Assembly (NCBI GenBank): GCA_958369225.1
Contig: CATXID010000008.1
Location: 1-64,000, forward strand
Length of the DNA stretch: 64,000 nt
Source: an uncultured Collinsella sp.
GTDB lineage: Bacteria > Actinomycetota > Coriobacteriia > Coriobacteriales > Coriobacteriaceae
Direction: 5' to 3'
Shown: piece after piece, positions 34,095 to 41,859 of the stretch
How positions within the stretch are numbered: position 1 is the first letter of the stretch
Layout: each line of letters begins with the position of its first letter
The notes under the pieces: generated by a model
What the model was told of the DNA's origin: nothing
Databases searched by the model: none
Seen by the model: the letters and a program-made list of their open reading frames with translations, nothing else
Made by a program: the position numbers and the translations under genes

Positions 34095-34108
34095 TGTAAG
34101 CGATTTCA
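34095..34108. promoter_or_regulatory. LacI/GalR-type operator upstream of the regulator gene
   Basis: TGTAAGCGATTTCA fits the LacI/CcpA-family consensus TGWAANCGNTNWCA at every fixed position. It lies 16 bases before the regulator start, suggesting autoregulation. Confidence 0.65.
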
Positions 34109-34123
34109 ATGACAGGGGTGCTC

Positions 34124-35104
34124 GTGGTAAAGATGAAAGATGTGGCCGAGCTGGCCGGCGTTTCGAGCGCCGCCGTCTCGCGCTACCTCAACGGCGGATA
34201 TATCTCGGCGGACAAGGCCGAGCGCATTAAGCAGGCGATTGAGCTGACCGGATACGTTCGGTCCAGCCAGGCTCGCGCTCTGCGCACCGGCTCCACCAAG
34301 CTTATCGGCGTCATCGTGCCTAAGATCAACTCGGAATCCGTGAGCCGCATTACCGCCGGCATTGGCCAGGTACTCGGTCGCCGCGGCTACCAGATGCTGC
34401 TTGCCAATACCGACAACGCGCCCGAGCGTGAGCTCGAATATCTCGATTTATTCCAAAACCACCCGGTCGATGGCATTGTGCTGGTGGCGACCATGATTAC
34501 CGACGAACATCGTGCGGCCATTACGTCTTGCCGTGTGCCCATTGTGCTGATCGGCCAAAACGTCGAGGGCGCGGCGTGCGTCTATCACGACGATTACGAG
34601 GCTGCCTTTGAGCTGGGCCAGGCGCTTGCGGGTCGGGTAGATGGCAAGATCGCCTACATTGGAGTTACCGAAGAAGACCGTGCGGCCGGTTATGACCGCC
34701 GTCGCGGTTTTGAGGCCGGATTGCGCGCCGCGGGCAACCCGCTCGATGCCGCCTTGATTCGCCTGGGCTCGTTTACGCTCGACTCGGGCTATAGTGCGGC
34801 GCGTGAGCTGCTTTCCGTCGCTCCTGATGTTTCGTTTATCGCCTGCGCGACCGATACCATGGCAGCGGGCGCGCTGCGTGCCATCGATGAGGTTCGCGGC
34901 ATGGGCGAGGGCTTACACCGTGTGAGCGGTTTTGGCGACAACGCGTTTTTGCGCGCACTGACGGGTGGCATTCCCACCGTGCATTATGGGTATCTGACCA
35001 GTGGCGTCGAGGCCACCAGCATGCTGCTCGACACGCTCGATGGCATGGAGGGGGAGCGCGGTCTCAAGACGCTCAAACTCGGCCATCAGCTTATGAATGT
35101 CTAG
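34124..35104 (+). CDS. LacI-family sugar-responsive regulator
   Basis: The 326-residue regulator has the N-terminal helix-turn-helix MKDVAELAGVSSAAVSRYLN and hinge GYVRSSQARALRTGSTKLIG, followed by a periplasmic-binding-protein-like effector domain (IGVIVPKINSESVSRIT onward). I prefer GTG 34124, close behind AGGGG, to the ATG at 34109 or 34133. An operator-like site sits directly upstream and two more precede the PTS gene. The neighbours are a sucrose-type PTS and a GH32 hydrolase, so it likely represses sucrose use (ScrR-like). Ligand identity cannot be read from sequence. Confidence 0.9.
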   Translation: MVKMKDVAELAGVSSAAVSRYLNGGYISADKAERIKQAIELTGYVRSSQARALRTGSTKLIGVIVPKINSESVSRITAGIGQVLGRRGYQMLLANTDNAPERELEYLDLFQNHPVDGIVLVATMITDEHRAAITSCRVPIVLIGQNVEGAACVYHDDYEAAFELGQALAGRVDGKIAYIGVTEEDRAAGYDRRRGFEAGLRAAGNPLDAALIRLGSFTLDSGYSAARELLSVAPDVSFIACATDTMAAGALRAIDEVRGMGEGLHRVSGFGDNAFLRALTGGIPTVHYGYLTSGVEATSMLLDTLDGMEGERGLKTLKLGHQLMNV

Positions 35105-35191
35105 GCTCTGGGTACGTCTGTCTGCCTCTGAGCTCTTACGTTTGTCTCAAAACTGCCATTCACCGGCTTATTTCTACCGTTTACCGCTATA

Positions 35192-35231
35192 TGAAAACGA
35201 TTACAGACATATGAAACTGAAAACGATTACA
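35192..35231. promoter_or_regulatory. Two tandem LacI-type operators before the PTS gene
   Basis: TGAAAACGATTACA occurs at 35192-35205 and again at 35218-35231, 26 bases apart. Each, read on the minus strand, fits TGWAANCGNTNWCA exactly. Spacing of about two and a half helical turns allows co-operative binding by the LacI regulator encoded just upstream. Confidence 0.75.
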
Positions 35232-35287
35232 GTGTAAGTGTCAAAGATGGCCGGGTGCACATGCGCCCGTTGGAGGAAAGGGAAGTC

Positions 35288-36688
35288 ATGGACTACCGCA
35301 AATCAGCCCAAGAGGTGCTCGACAACATCGGTGGCGCCGACAACGTCGTCTCTGCCGCACACTGCGCCACGCGTCTGCGCCTGGTGATTGCCGATAACGC
35401 CAAGGTCGACAAGGAGGCCCTCGAGAATATCGACGGCGCTAAGGGCGTTTTTGAGGCCCAGGGCCAGCTCCAGATTATTTTTGGCACTGGCACCGTCAAT
35501 AAGGTCTACGACGAGTTCATTGCGCTCAGCGGCGTCGAGGCTGCCACCAAGGCCGAGGTCAAAGAGGCCGCGGCGCAGCAGCAGAACATCTTTATGCGTG
35601 CCATTAAGGTGCTCGGCGACGTCTTTGTTCCCATCATCCCCGCCATCGTGGCTTCGGGCCTGCTGCTGGGCATTATGAGCGCCCTCAACTTTATGGCCTC
35701 CAACGGCTTTATCGCGCTCGACACCAATAACTTTATCTACAAGATTGCCGACCTGGTCTCGGGAACGTCCTTTGGCATCCTGCAGATCCTGATCGGTTAC
35801 TCCGCCGCTAAGGCCTTTGGAGCCAACCCGTATCTGGGTGCCGTCGTCGGTGGTGCGTTCATCAACTCCTCGCTGCAGAGCGCCTACACGGTTGCCTCCG
35901 AGGGCGTGCAGACCATGGTCAACGTCATCCCCGGTGTGTACAGCTTTGAGTGGGTCGGTTATCAAGGCCACGTTATCCCCATCGTTATCGCCTGCGCCAT
36001 TCTGGCCTTCCTCGAGAAGCGTCTGCACAAGATCGTTCCCGAGATGTTCGACCTCTTTGTGACTCCGCTCGTCTCGGTGTTCGTGACCGTGCTCGTGACC
36101 CTCGTTGCCGTCGGCCCCATCTTTGTCTGGGCCGAGAACGCTATCCTCGGTCTGATTCAGGCTCTGCTGACCCTGCCCTTCGGCATCGGTTCCTTTATCG
36201 TCGGCCTGTTCTATGCCCCCACGGTCGTTACCGGTATCCACCAGATGTACACCGCCATCGACCTGGGCCAGCTCGCCCAGTACGGCGTGACCTATTGGCT
36301 GCCCATCGCCAGTGCCGCCAACATCGCCCAGGGTGGCGCCGCGCTCGCCGTTGCCTTTAAGACCCGCGATGCCAAGATCAAGGGCCTGGCGCTTCCTTCG
36401 GCCCTGTCCGCTTTCATGGGCATTACCGAGCCTGCCATCTTTGGTGTGAACCTGCGCTTCTTTAAGCCCTTCATCGCCGGCTGCATCGGCGGTGGCTGCG
36501 GTGCCCTGGTCTGCGCGCTCACTTCGCTTGCCGCTTCTGGCACCGGCGTTACCGGCATCTTCGGTATCCTGCTGTGCCTGGCCCAGCCCGTGCAGTACGC
36601 GATCATGTTTGCGGTCGCCGCGCTGGTTTCCTTTGCCGTCTCGTTCGTCCTGTACAAGGACGAGCCCAAGACTTCCGAGCAGGCGTAG
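35288..36688 (+). CDS. scrA: PTS sugar transporter IIBC, sucrose type
   Basis: The 466-residue transporter has an N-terminal IIB domain with the phosphorylated Cys in SAAHCATRLRLVIAD (about residue 25), then a ten-helix IIC domain with the glucose-family GITEPAIFGVNLRF signature near 380. There is no IIA domain, so it must borrow a IIA-Glc protein, as sucrose ScrA/SacP transporters do. It imports and phosphorylates the sugar, giving sucrose-6-phosphate for the hydrolase downstream. Start ATG 35288 follows GGAGGAAAGGG; an upstream TTG/ATG frame to 35255 is less likely. Two operators precede it and a terminator follows. Confidence 0.88.
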   Translation: MDYRKSAQEVLDNIGGADNVVSAAHCATRLRLVIADNAKVDKEALENIDGAKGVFEAQGQLQIIFGTGTVNKVYDEFIALSGVEAATKAEVKEAAAQQQNIFMRAIKVLGDVFVPIIPAIVASGLLLGIMSALNFMASNGFIALDTNNFIYKIADLVSGTSFGILQILIGYSAAKAFGANPYLGAVVGGAFINSSLQSAYTVASEGVQTMVNVIPGVYSFEWVGYQGHVIPIVIACAILAFLEKRLHKIVPEMFDLFVTPLVSVFVTVLVTLVAVGPIFVWAENAILGLIQALLTLPFGIGSFIVGLFYAPTVVTGIHQMYTAIDLGQLAQYGVTYWLPIASAANIAQGGAALAVAFKTRDAKIKGLALPSALSAFMGITEPAIFGVNLRFFKPFIAGCIGGGCGALVCALTSLAASGTGVTGIFGILLCLAQPVQYAIMFAVAALVSFAVSFVLYKDEPKTSEQA

Positions 36689-36701
36689 GATTCGCGTAAA
36701 C

Positions 36702-36735
36702 AAAACGCCCGCAGGCTCCATCCTGTGGGCGTTTT
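36702..36735 (+). terminator. Terminator after the PTS gene
   Basis: AAAACGCCCGCAGG (36702-36715) and CCTGTGGGCGTTTT (36722-36735) form a 14-bp stem with one wobble pair, followed by CTTT. Confidence 0.85.
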
Positions 36736-36792
36736 CTTTATCTGGAACCCTTGATTTGAGCGTTCGTTGATTTAATTCGATTGGATACCGAC

Positions 36793-38325
36793 ATGTCTAA
36801 CGCACTTCAGCGCGATCTTGCAAAGCTCGTTGCCAGCATGGATGCAGCGGCCGCCGAGCGTGGCCACGGGCCCTTTGCTCAGCATTTTCATATCATGCCG
36901 CCCACGGGTTGGCTCAACGACCCCAACGGTCTTTGCCAGGCCGATGGCGTGTTTCACGCGTACTTCCAGTATGCCCCGTTTGATGTAAACGGCGGCGTCA
37001 AGATGTGGGGCCATGCCATGAGCCGCGACCTTATGAAATGGGAATATGTTGGCGCGCCGCTGCTTCCCGACGAGCCGTTCGACTGCCATGGCGTGTACTC
37101 GGGCTCGGCTTTGGTCGAGGACGGTCGCATTCGCGTGCTCTATACCGGCAACGTTAAGCTCCCCGATGCGGACGGTGTCTTTGACTATGTCAACACCGGT
37201 CGTCGCGCCGATACCGTGTATGTCGAGAGCGCCGATGGACAGACGTTTAGCCAAAAGCGCGTGGTGCTGGCGTCGGAGGACTATCCCGAGGATCTGACGT
37301 GCCACGTGCGCGATCCCAAGGTGTGGCGCGATGAGGCCGGTCGCTATCACATGGTGCTGGGCGCGCGTCGTCGCGTGGACGGGCCGCATGTCGAGAGCCG
37401 TTTTTGCGCCATGCATGGCGAGGGCGCCGGTCGCGATGTGGGCGAGATCTTGGTGTACGGCTCGGCCGATATGCTGAGCTGGGAGCTCGAGAGCTGTGTG
37501 TCTACGCCCGAGCGTTTTGGCTTTATGTGGGAGTGCCCGGGATACCTTGAGCTTGAGGCGGATGGCGGTGTGCCGGCGAAGTTCCTGTCCTTCTCTCCCC
37601 AGGGGCTCGAGGGCGGTCGTTGGGACCGCGGCAACGTATACGCTGCTGGCTATATGCCTGTAACGGGTGACATTACCGGTGGTGACGGTGCCTATGAGCT
37701 GGGCGAATTCCGCCTATGGGACGCCGGTTTCGACTTCTATGCTCCGCAGGAGTTCACGGCCGAGGACGGTCGCCACATTCTGATCGGCTGGATGGGCATG
37801 CCCGATGAGCCGACCTATGGCAACGCACCCACCGTGGCGTGCGGCTGGCAGCACTGCATGACGGTGCCGCGCGAGCTTACGGCCGGTGCCGGCGGCGTGG
37901 TGCTGCAGCAGCCGGCGCGCGAGATCGAACGTCATTATGTCTCGGTGCGTGTGGGGGAGGGCTCGCTGGAGGTTGCCGGCGATACCTGCTTTGACGTTGT
38001 TGCCGACGGTGTTGACGGCGCGTTTGCCGCGACCGTTGATGGCGATCTGAAACTGGCGTTTATGCCCGCCGAGGGCGAGCTGCCCGCGCGCTTTGAGATG
38101 CGATTTACCGATGAGGGTCGCGCTTCTGCCGGTTGCGGTCGTACCGTGCGCTGGGAGCCCGTCGACGAGGTTCGTAACGTGCGCATTGTTGGCGATGTCT
38201 CGTCGGTCGAGGTGTTTGTGAACGATGGCGCGCTCGTGTTTTCGACGCGCATCTATCCCGATACCTATGGCGTGTCCGTTGACGCTCCGGGTGCGAACGT
38301 AAACTACCATACGCTCAGCATCTAG
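36793..38325 (+). CDS. scrB: Sucrose-6-phosphate hydrolase (GH32)
   Basis: The 510-residue GH32 enzyme has the nucleophile motif WLNDPNG (Asp43), the transition-state RDPK (Asp174) and the acid/base WECPGYLEL (Glu247). The C-terminal ~120 residues form the beta-sandwich of the family. No signal peptide is seen, so it acts in the cytoplasm on phosphorylated sugar delivered by the PTS. I take ATG 36793 as start; TTG 36781 is possible and the ribosome-binding site is weak for both. A terminator separates it from the PTS gene, so it may rely on read-through or its own promoter. Fructosidase activity on other beta-fructosides is an alternative. Confidence 0.9.
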   Translation: MSNALQRDLAKLVASMDAAAAERGHGPFAQHFHIMPPTGWLNDPNGLCQADGVFHAYFQYAPFDVNGGVKMWGHAMSRDLMKWEYVGAPLLPDEPFDCHGVYSGSALVEDGRIRVLYTGNVKLPDADGVFDYVNTGRRADTVYVESADGQTFSQKRVVLASEDYPEDLTCHVRDPKVWRDEAGRYHMVLGARRRVDGPHVESRFCAMHGEGAGRDVGEILVYGSADMLSWELESCVSTPERFGFMWECPGYLELEADGGVPAKFLSFSPQGLEGGRWDRGNVYAAGYMPVTGDITGGDGAYELGEFRLWDAGFDFYAPQEFTAEDGRHILIGWMGMPDEPTYGNAPTVACGWQHCMTVPRELTAGAGGVVLQQPAREIERHYVSVRVGEGSLEVAGDTCFDVVADGVDGAFAATVDGDLKLAFMPAEGELPARFEMRFTDEGRASAGCGRTVRWEPVDEVRNVRIVGDVSSVEVFVNDGALVFSTRIYPDTYGVSVDAPGANVNYHTLSI

Positions 38326-38363
38326 GCGAGTCGTCGCATATCGGCGCTATACTGCAGCCGTTG

Positions 38364-38400
38364 CCCACGATGCGGGGAACACCCGCATCGTGGGTTTTGC
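38364..38400 (+). terminator. Terminator after the GH32 gene
   Basis: CCCACGATGCGGG (38364-38376) and CCCGCATCGTGGG (38382-38394) form a perfect 13-bp stem followed by TTTTGCTTTT. Confidence 0.9.
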
Positions 38401-38420
38401 TTTTAAAGGGAGGTTACCAT

Positions 38421-39413
38421 ATGGGCGTAGAGCAGCCAGAAGAGGCCTGGGCTTTGAGGGCCGGCGCGCGTGAGGCGCGTCTTGTTGCGGCCTCGCATGT
38501 GCCGGCGGCGCTGTCGCTGTTGGGGATTGTACGTCCCGGTGACCGCCTGGTTGCGTTTGCCGATGACTTTGCCGATGCGTTTGCGCGCGGCTTTGATGCC
38601 TGCGACGTTGTGCTGGTGGGCTCACCGTCTGCCGATGCGTTTGCTGCCGTGTCCGAGGGCTTTGATGCTTCGTTTGATGCCGAGGGGCCGCACCTGTGGT
38701 GGTTCGTCAACTCTATCGGCGGGTTTGGTCTGCGCGTGCCCGATCTTCGCGCCCTGGGCCGCGCGGCTCGCGATGCTCGCGCGCTGTTCGTGGTGGATAA
38801 TACCGTGGCTGGTGTCTTTGGGTGCGATCCGTTGCGCTTGGGTGCCGTGCTGTCGCTCGAGGCACTCGATCGCGTGTGTGCTGGTAAGGCACCGCGCAAG
38901 CTCGTTGCCGCTTCGGTGGCGCGCTCGCAGCTCAAGCGCCATCGTGTGGATGCCGCTGCCGAGTGCGCGCATGCGTTGCTCGATGGGTGCGGATTGGCCG
39001 CGCTCGATTTGTTCTCCGATGAGGCTGAGGTTCTAGAGCACGGGCTCGACACGCTCGACGCCCGCATGCAGGCGCACTTCGACCGTGCGCGTGCACTGGC
39101 CGAGTATTTGGCCGCGAACGAGATGGTGCGCAACGTGCGCTATCCCGGGCTGAGCTCGCATCCCGACCACGCGGTTGCAACGGGAATCCTCGAGCACGGC
39201 TTTGGCCCGGCAGTTGAATTTGACCTGATGGACTGCACCGCGGGCGAATTCTTCAGCATGCTGCCGGATGAATTCCGCACATCACCCGCAGGCGGCCCAA
39301 CAACGCGCCTTTCGGCTCCGCGTGGCAAGCAGGGGAGCACCATCCGCCTCTTCGCCGGCACCGACAACCCCCTGGTCGTAGCGTCCACCCTAGACAACGC
39401 CCTTCGCAACTAG
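38421..39413 (+). CDS. Cys/Met-metabolism PLP-fold protein without the catalytic lysine
   Basis: The 330-residue protein resembles cystathionine gamma-synthase/lyase enzymes: ALFVVDNTVAGVFG corresponds to the VDNTF strand, NVRYPGLSSHPDHAVATGIL to the VxYPGLxSHPxH motif, and STIRLFAGTDNP to the C-terminal IRLSxGxEDP. Where active enzymes have HSxTKY, with the lysine that binds pyridoxal phosphate, this protein reads GAVLSLEALDRV, with no lysine. It is also ~50 residues shorter and lacks the N-terminal YxRxxNP region. It may be a pseudo-enzyme or a decaying gene, although the frame is intact and a GGGAGG site precedes ATG 38421. Regulation or partner is unknown. Confidence 0.65.
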   Translation: MGVEQPEEAWALRAGAREARLVAASHVPAALSLLGIVRPGDRLVAFADDFADAFARGFDACDVVLVGSPSADAFAAVSEGFDASFDAEGPHLWWFVNSIGGFGLRVPDLRALGRAARDARALFVVDNTVAGVFGCDPLRLGAVLSLEALDRVCAGKAPRKLVAASVARSQLKRHRVDAAAECAHALLDGCGLAALDLFSDEAEVLEHGLDTLDARMQAHFDRARALAEYLAANEMVRNVRYPGLSSHPDHAVATGILEHGFGPAVEFDLMDCTAGEFFSMLPDEFRTSPAGGPTTRLSAPRGKQGSTIRLFAGTDNPLVVASTLDNALRN

Positions 39414-39432
39414 CTAAATCATCCTCAACTCC

Positions 39433-39505
39433 ATAAGTTGCGGTGAAATAGGGATTGGTTTACGGCTTTATCGGCATAAACAGTCCCTATTTCACCGCAA
39501 CTTAT
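39433..39505. repeat. 22-bp perfect inverted repeat (REP-like)
   Basis: The arm starting ATAAGTTGCGGTGAAATA (39433-39454) is repeated exactly, inverted, at 39484-39505 around a 29-base loop. It lies between convergent genes. The arm content is like short intergenic repeats mobilised by RAYT transposases; no transposase is nearby. Confidence 0.8.
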
Positions 39506-39546
39506 GAGAAGGGGTTGTGCAGCTAAAAAGCCCCGTCCTAAATTAG

Positions 39547-39891
39547 CTACTTTTTGATGCTGGCGATGAGGTCGTTGGCTTTTGCAGCGATGACGTTGTT
39601 GATGTCGGCCTGGAGGGTTTCGTAGACTTCGATGGCTCGCTTACCGGCCGGCGTGAGCGTGGATCCGCGGGCGCCGTCTCGCTCGATGAGTTTGCAGCCC
39701 AGCTGACCTTCGGCCTCGTTCACGATGCGCCAGGCCTTGGAATACGCCATGCCCATGCTCTTGGCGGCACGGTTGAGCGAGTGCTCGCGGGCTATGCCTT
39801 GCAGCAGCAAGACGCAGCCGTGACCAAACACGCCCGGCAGATCCTTGTCGCACGCTTGAATGACCAACTTTGCCGTCGTCTTGTACTCCAT
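39547..39891 (-). CDS. Winged helix-turn-helix regulator (ModE N-terminal/LysR-like)
   Basis: The 114-residue protein is a single winged-helix domain: GIAREHSLNRAAKSMGMAYS then KAWRIVNEAEGQLG, and ERDGARGSTLTPAGKRAIEV. This is the ModE N-terminal domain pattern; no molybdate-binding C-terminal domain follows, so effector sensing is unclear. In ModE proteins this domain binds DNA as a dimer to control molybdate uptake; no molybdenum genes lie nearby. Start ATG 39891 follows a GGAG-type site on the minus strand. It is divergent from guaB with a ~190-base gap that could hold its operator. Confidence 0.8.
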   Translation of the reverse strand: MEYKTTAKLVIQACDKDLPGVFGHGCVLLLQGIAREHSLNRAAKSMGMAYSKAWRIVNEAEGQLGCKLIERDGARGSTLTPAGKRAIEVYETLQADINNVIAAKANDLIASIKK

Positions 39892-40084
39892 GTGCCTTAC
39901 GTCTCCCCGCTAAAGTGTTTGCTGGGTAAACGCAAAGCCTGCGTCAAACCCTCGTGTGCTCTTCTTAAATCATGCATTGTAGCAGCCAAAGTGCGTTAAG
40001 ATACTTCCCCAGTATTGGGCGCCCAAGGTTGGGCTGGGTCCTACGAGGCCTGCAGCCGACCGGTCGCATGGAAAAAGGAGAAAC

Positions 40085-41596
40085 ATGGCTACGTTCTTTC
40101 CCGGTGAGTCCCACACGTTTTCGGAGTATCTGCTGGTCCCTGGCTACTCGTCCTCGCAGTGCATCCCCAACAACGTCTCTCTTAAGACGCCGCTGACCCG
40201 CTTCAAGCGCGGTGAGAAGCCGGCAATCACCCTGAACATCCCCATGGTTTCCGCCATCATGCAGTCCGTCTCGGGCGTCGACATGGGTGTCGCGCTCGCT
40301 ACCGAGGGTGGCCTGTCCTTCATTTACGGTTCCCAGAGCGCCGAGTCCGAGGCCGCTATGGTCAAGGCCGTCAAGGATCACAAGGCCGGCTTCGTTCAGT
40401 CCGATTCTACGCTGACCCCCGACATGACCATGGAGCAGGTCATCGAGCTCAAGGAGAAGACCGGTCACTCCACCATGCCGGTTACCGACGATGGCACTCC
40501 CAAGGGTAAGCTCCTGGGCATCGTCACCAGCCGTGACTATCGCCCCAGCCGCGATGACCACCAGACGAAGGTCTCCGAGTTCATGACCCCGCGTGAGCAG
40601 CTCATCGTGGGAGACAAGAACATCAGCCTCAAGGTTGCCAACGACGTCATCTGGGACAACAAGCTCAACGCCCTGCCCATCGTCGACGACAACGATCACC
40701 TGATGGGCATCGTTTTCCGTAAGGACTACGACAGCCACAAGACCAACCCCAACGAGCTACTCGACGGCGATAAGCGCTACATGGTCGGCGCCGGCATCAA
40801 CACCCGCGACTATGCCGAGCGCGTGCCGCTGCTCATCGAGGCCGGTGCCGACGTCCTGTGCATCGACTCTTCCGAGGGCTTCAGCGAGTGGCAGAAGCGC
40901 ACCATCGAGTGGATCCGCGCCAACTACGGCGAGGACGTCAAGGTCGGTGCTGGTAACGTCGTCGACGCCGAGGGCTTCCGCTTTTTGGCCGACTGTGGTG
41001 CTGACTTCATCAAGGTCGGTATCGGCGGCGGTTCCATCTGCATTACCCGCGAGACCAAGGGCATCGGCCGTGGCCAGGCCACCGCGCTGATCGACGTCTG
41101 CCGCGCTCGCGACGAGTACTACGAGGAGACCGGCGTCTACGTGCCCGTGTGCTCCGACGGCGGTATCGTCTACGACTACCACATGACGCTCGCCCTTGCC
41201 ATGGGTGCCGACTTTATGATGCTGGGCCGCTACTTCGCGCGCTTTGACGAGAGCCCGACCGAGCGCGTCAACGTCAACGGTCAGTACATGAAGGAGTACT
41301 GGGGCGAGGGTTCTGCGCGTGCCCGCAACTGGCAGCGCTACGACCTTGGCGGCGCCGCGAAGCTCAGCTTCGTCGAGGGCGTCGACTCCTACGTCCCGTA
41401 CGCCGGTTCCCTCAAGGACGGCGTGGGCGGCACGCTTTACAAGGTCAAGTCCACGATGTGCAACTGCGGTGCCCTCTCGATCCCCGAGCTCCAGGAAAAG
41501 GCACGCCTGACCCTGGTGAGCTCCACCTCGATCGTCGAAGGCGGCGCCCACGACGTTGTAGTTAAAGATTCGCAGCAGTCCGTATCTTATCGATAA
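40085..41596 (+). CDS. guaB: IMP dehydrogenase
   Basis: GuaB oxidises IMP to XMP with NAD+, the committed step to GTP in the cytoplasm. The 503-residue protein is full length. Residues 30-80 form the start of the TIM barrel, two CBS domains sit at about 95-215 (SEFMTPREQLI, LNALPIVDDNDHLMGIV), and IGGGSICITRETKGIGRGQA contains the catalytic Cys319. VCSDGGIVYDYHM and the flap with EGSARARNWQRY follow. The ribosome-binding site AAAAAGGAG precedes ATG 40085. It is monocistronic, with a terminator after it. The closest variants are the actinobacterial/firmicute forms with CITRETKG. Confidence 0.97.
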   Translation: MATFFPGESHTFSEYLLVPGYSSSQCIPNNVSLKTPLTRFKRGEKPAITLNIPMVSAIMQSVSGVDMGVALATEGGLSFIYGSQSAESEAAMVKAVKDHKAGFVQSDSTLTPDMTMEQVIELKEKTGHSTMPVTDDGTPKGKLLGIVTSRDYRPSRDDHQTKVSEFMTPREQLIVGDKNISLKVANDVIWDNKLNALPIVDDNDHLMGIVFRKDYDSHKTNPNELLDGDKRYMVGAGINTRDYAERVPLLIEAGADVLCIDSSEGFSEWQKRTIEWIRANYGEDVKVGAGNVVDAEGFRFLADCGADFIKVGIGGGSICITRETKGIGRGQATALIDVCRARDEYYEETGVYVPVCSDGGIVYDYHMTLALAMGADFMMLGRYFARFDESPTERVNVNGQYMKEYWGEGSARARNWQRYDLGGAAKLSFVEGVDSYVPYAGSLKDGVGGTLYKVKSTMCNCGALSIPELQEKARLTLVSSTSIVEGGAHDVVVKDSQQSVSYR

Positions 41597-41645
41597 GGTT
41601 AGAGCTACATATCAAAGGTTGAGTATCAACCACGTTATTTAGATA

Positions 41646-41680
41646 AAGCGAGATGCCCGCAAGTCGCAGGCATCTCGCTT
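41646..41680 (+). terminator. Terminator after guaB
   Basis: AAGCGAGATGCC (41646-41657) and GGCATCTCGCTT (41669-41680) form a perfect 12-bp stem with an 11-base loop that itself contains GC/GC pairing. Confidence 0.8.
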
Positions 41681-41715
41681 GTCGTATTTGCTATCATCAT
41701 GCGAGTTAACGATGT

Positions 41716-41833
41716 GGCGGGGCGTTCTTACCTTTGCTCGCTGCAAGTTCCGCACGAGCCGAAGAGCACTTAATGTGCTCTTCGTGCGAGCAGGACTGTC
41801 CGCAGCAGCGAGTAAAGGTAAGAACGCCCCGCC
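41716..41833. repeat. Long nested inverted-repeat element upstream of leuS (copy 2)
   Basis: Twenty-nine-base arms (41716-41744 and 41805-41833, beginning GGCGGGGCGTTCTTACCT) pair with a single G-T wobble. Within lies GAAGAGCAC-TTAAT-GTGCTCTTC (41761-41783), extended by a CGCAC/GTGCG pairing. The whole forms a three-level cruciform or RNA hairpin ending 26 bases before the leuS start. No T-box consensus is seen. It could be a MITE/REP-type repeat or a leader structure affecting leuS. Confidence 0.85.
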
Positions 41834-41859
41834 CCAACCGAGATAACAAAGGAGCTGAT

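Noticed and set aside
41716..41859. T-box riboswitch upstream of leuS
   Set aside because: I find no T-box sequence (AGGGTGG-type) or specifier loop, and no terminator T tract in the strong hairpin.
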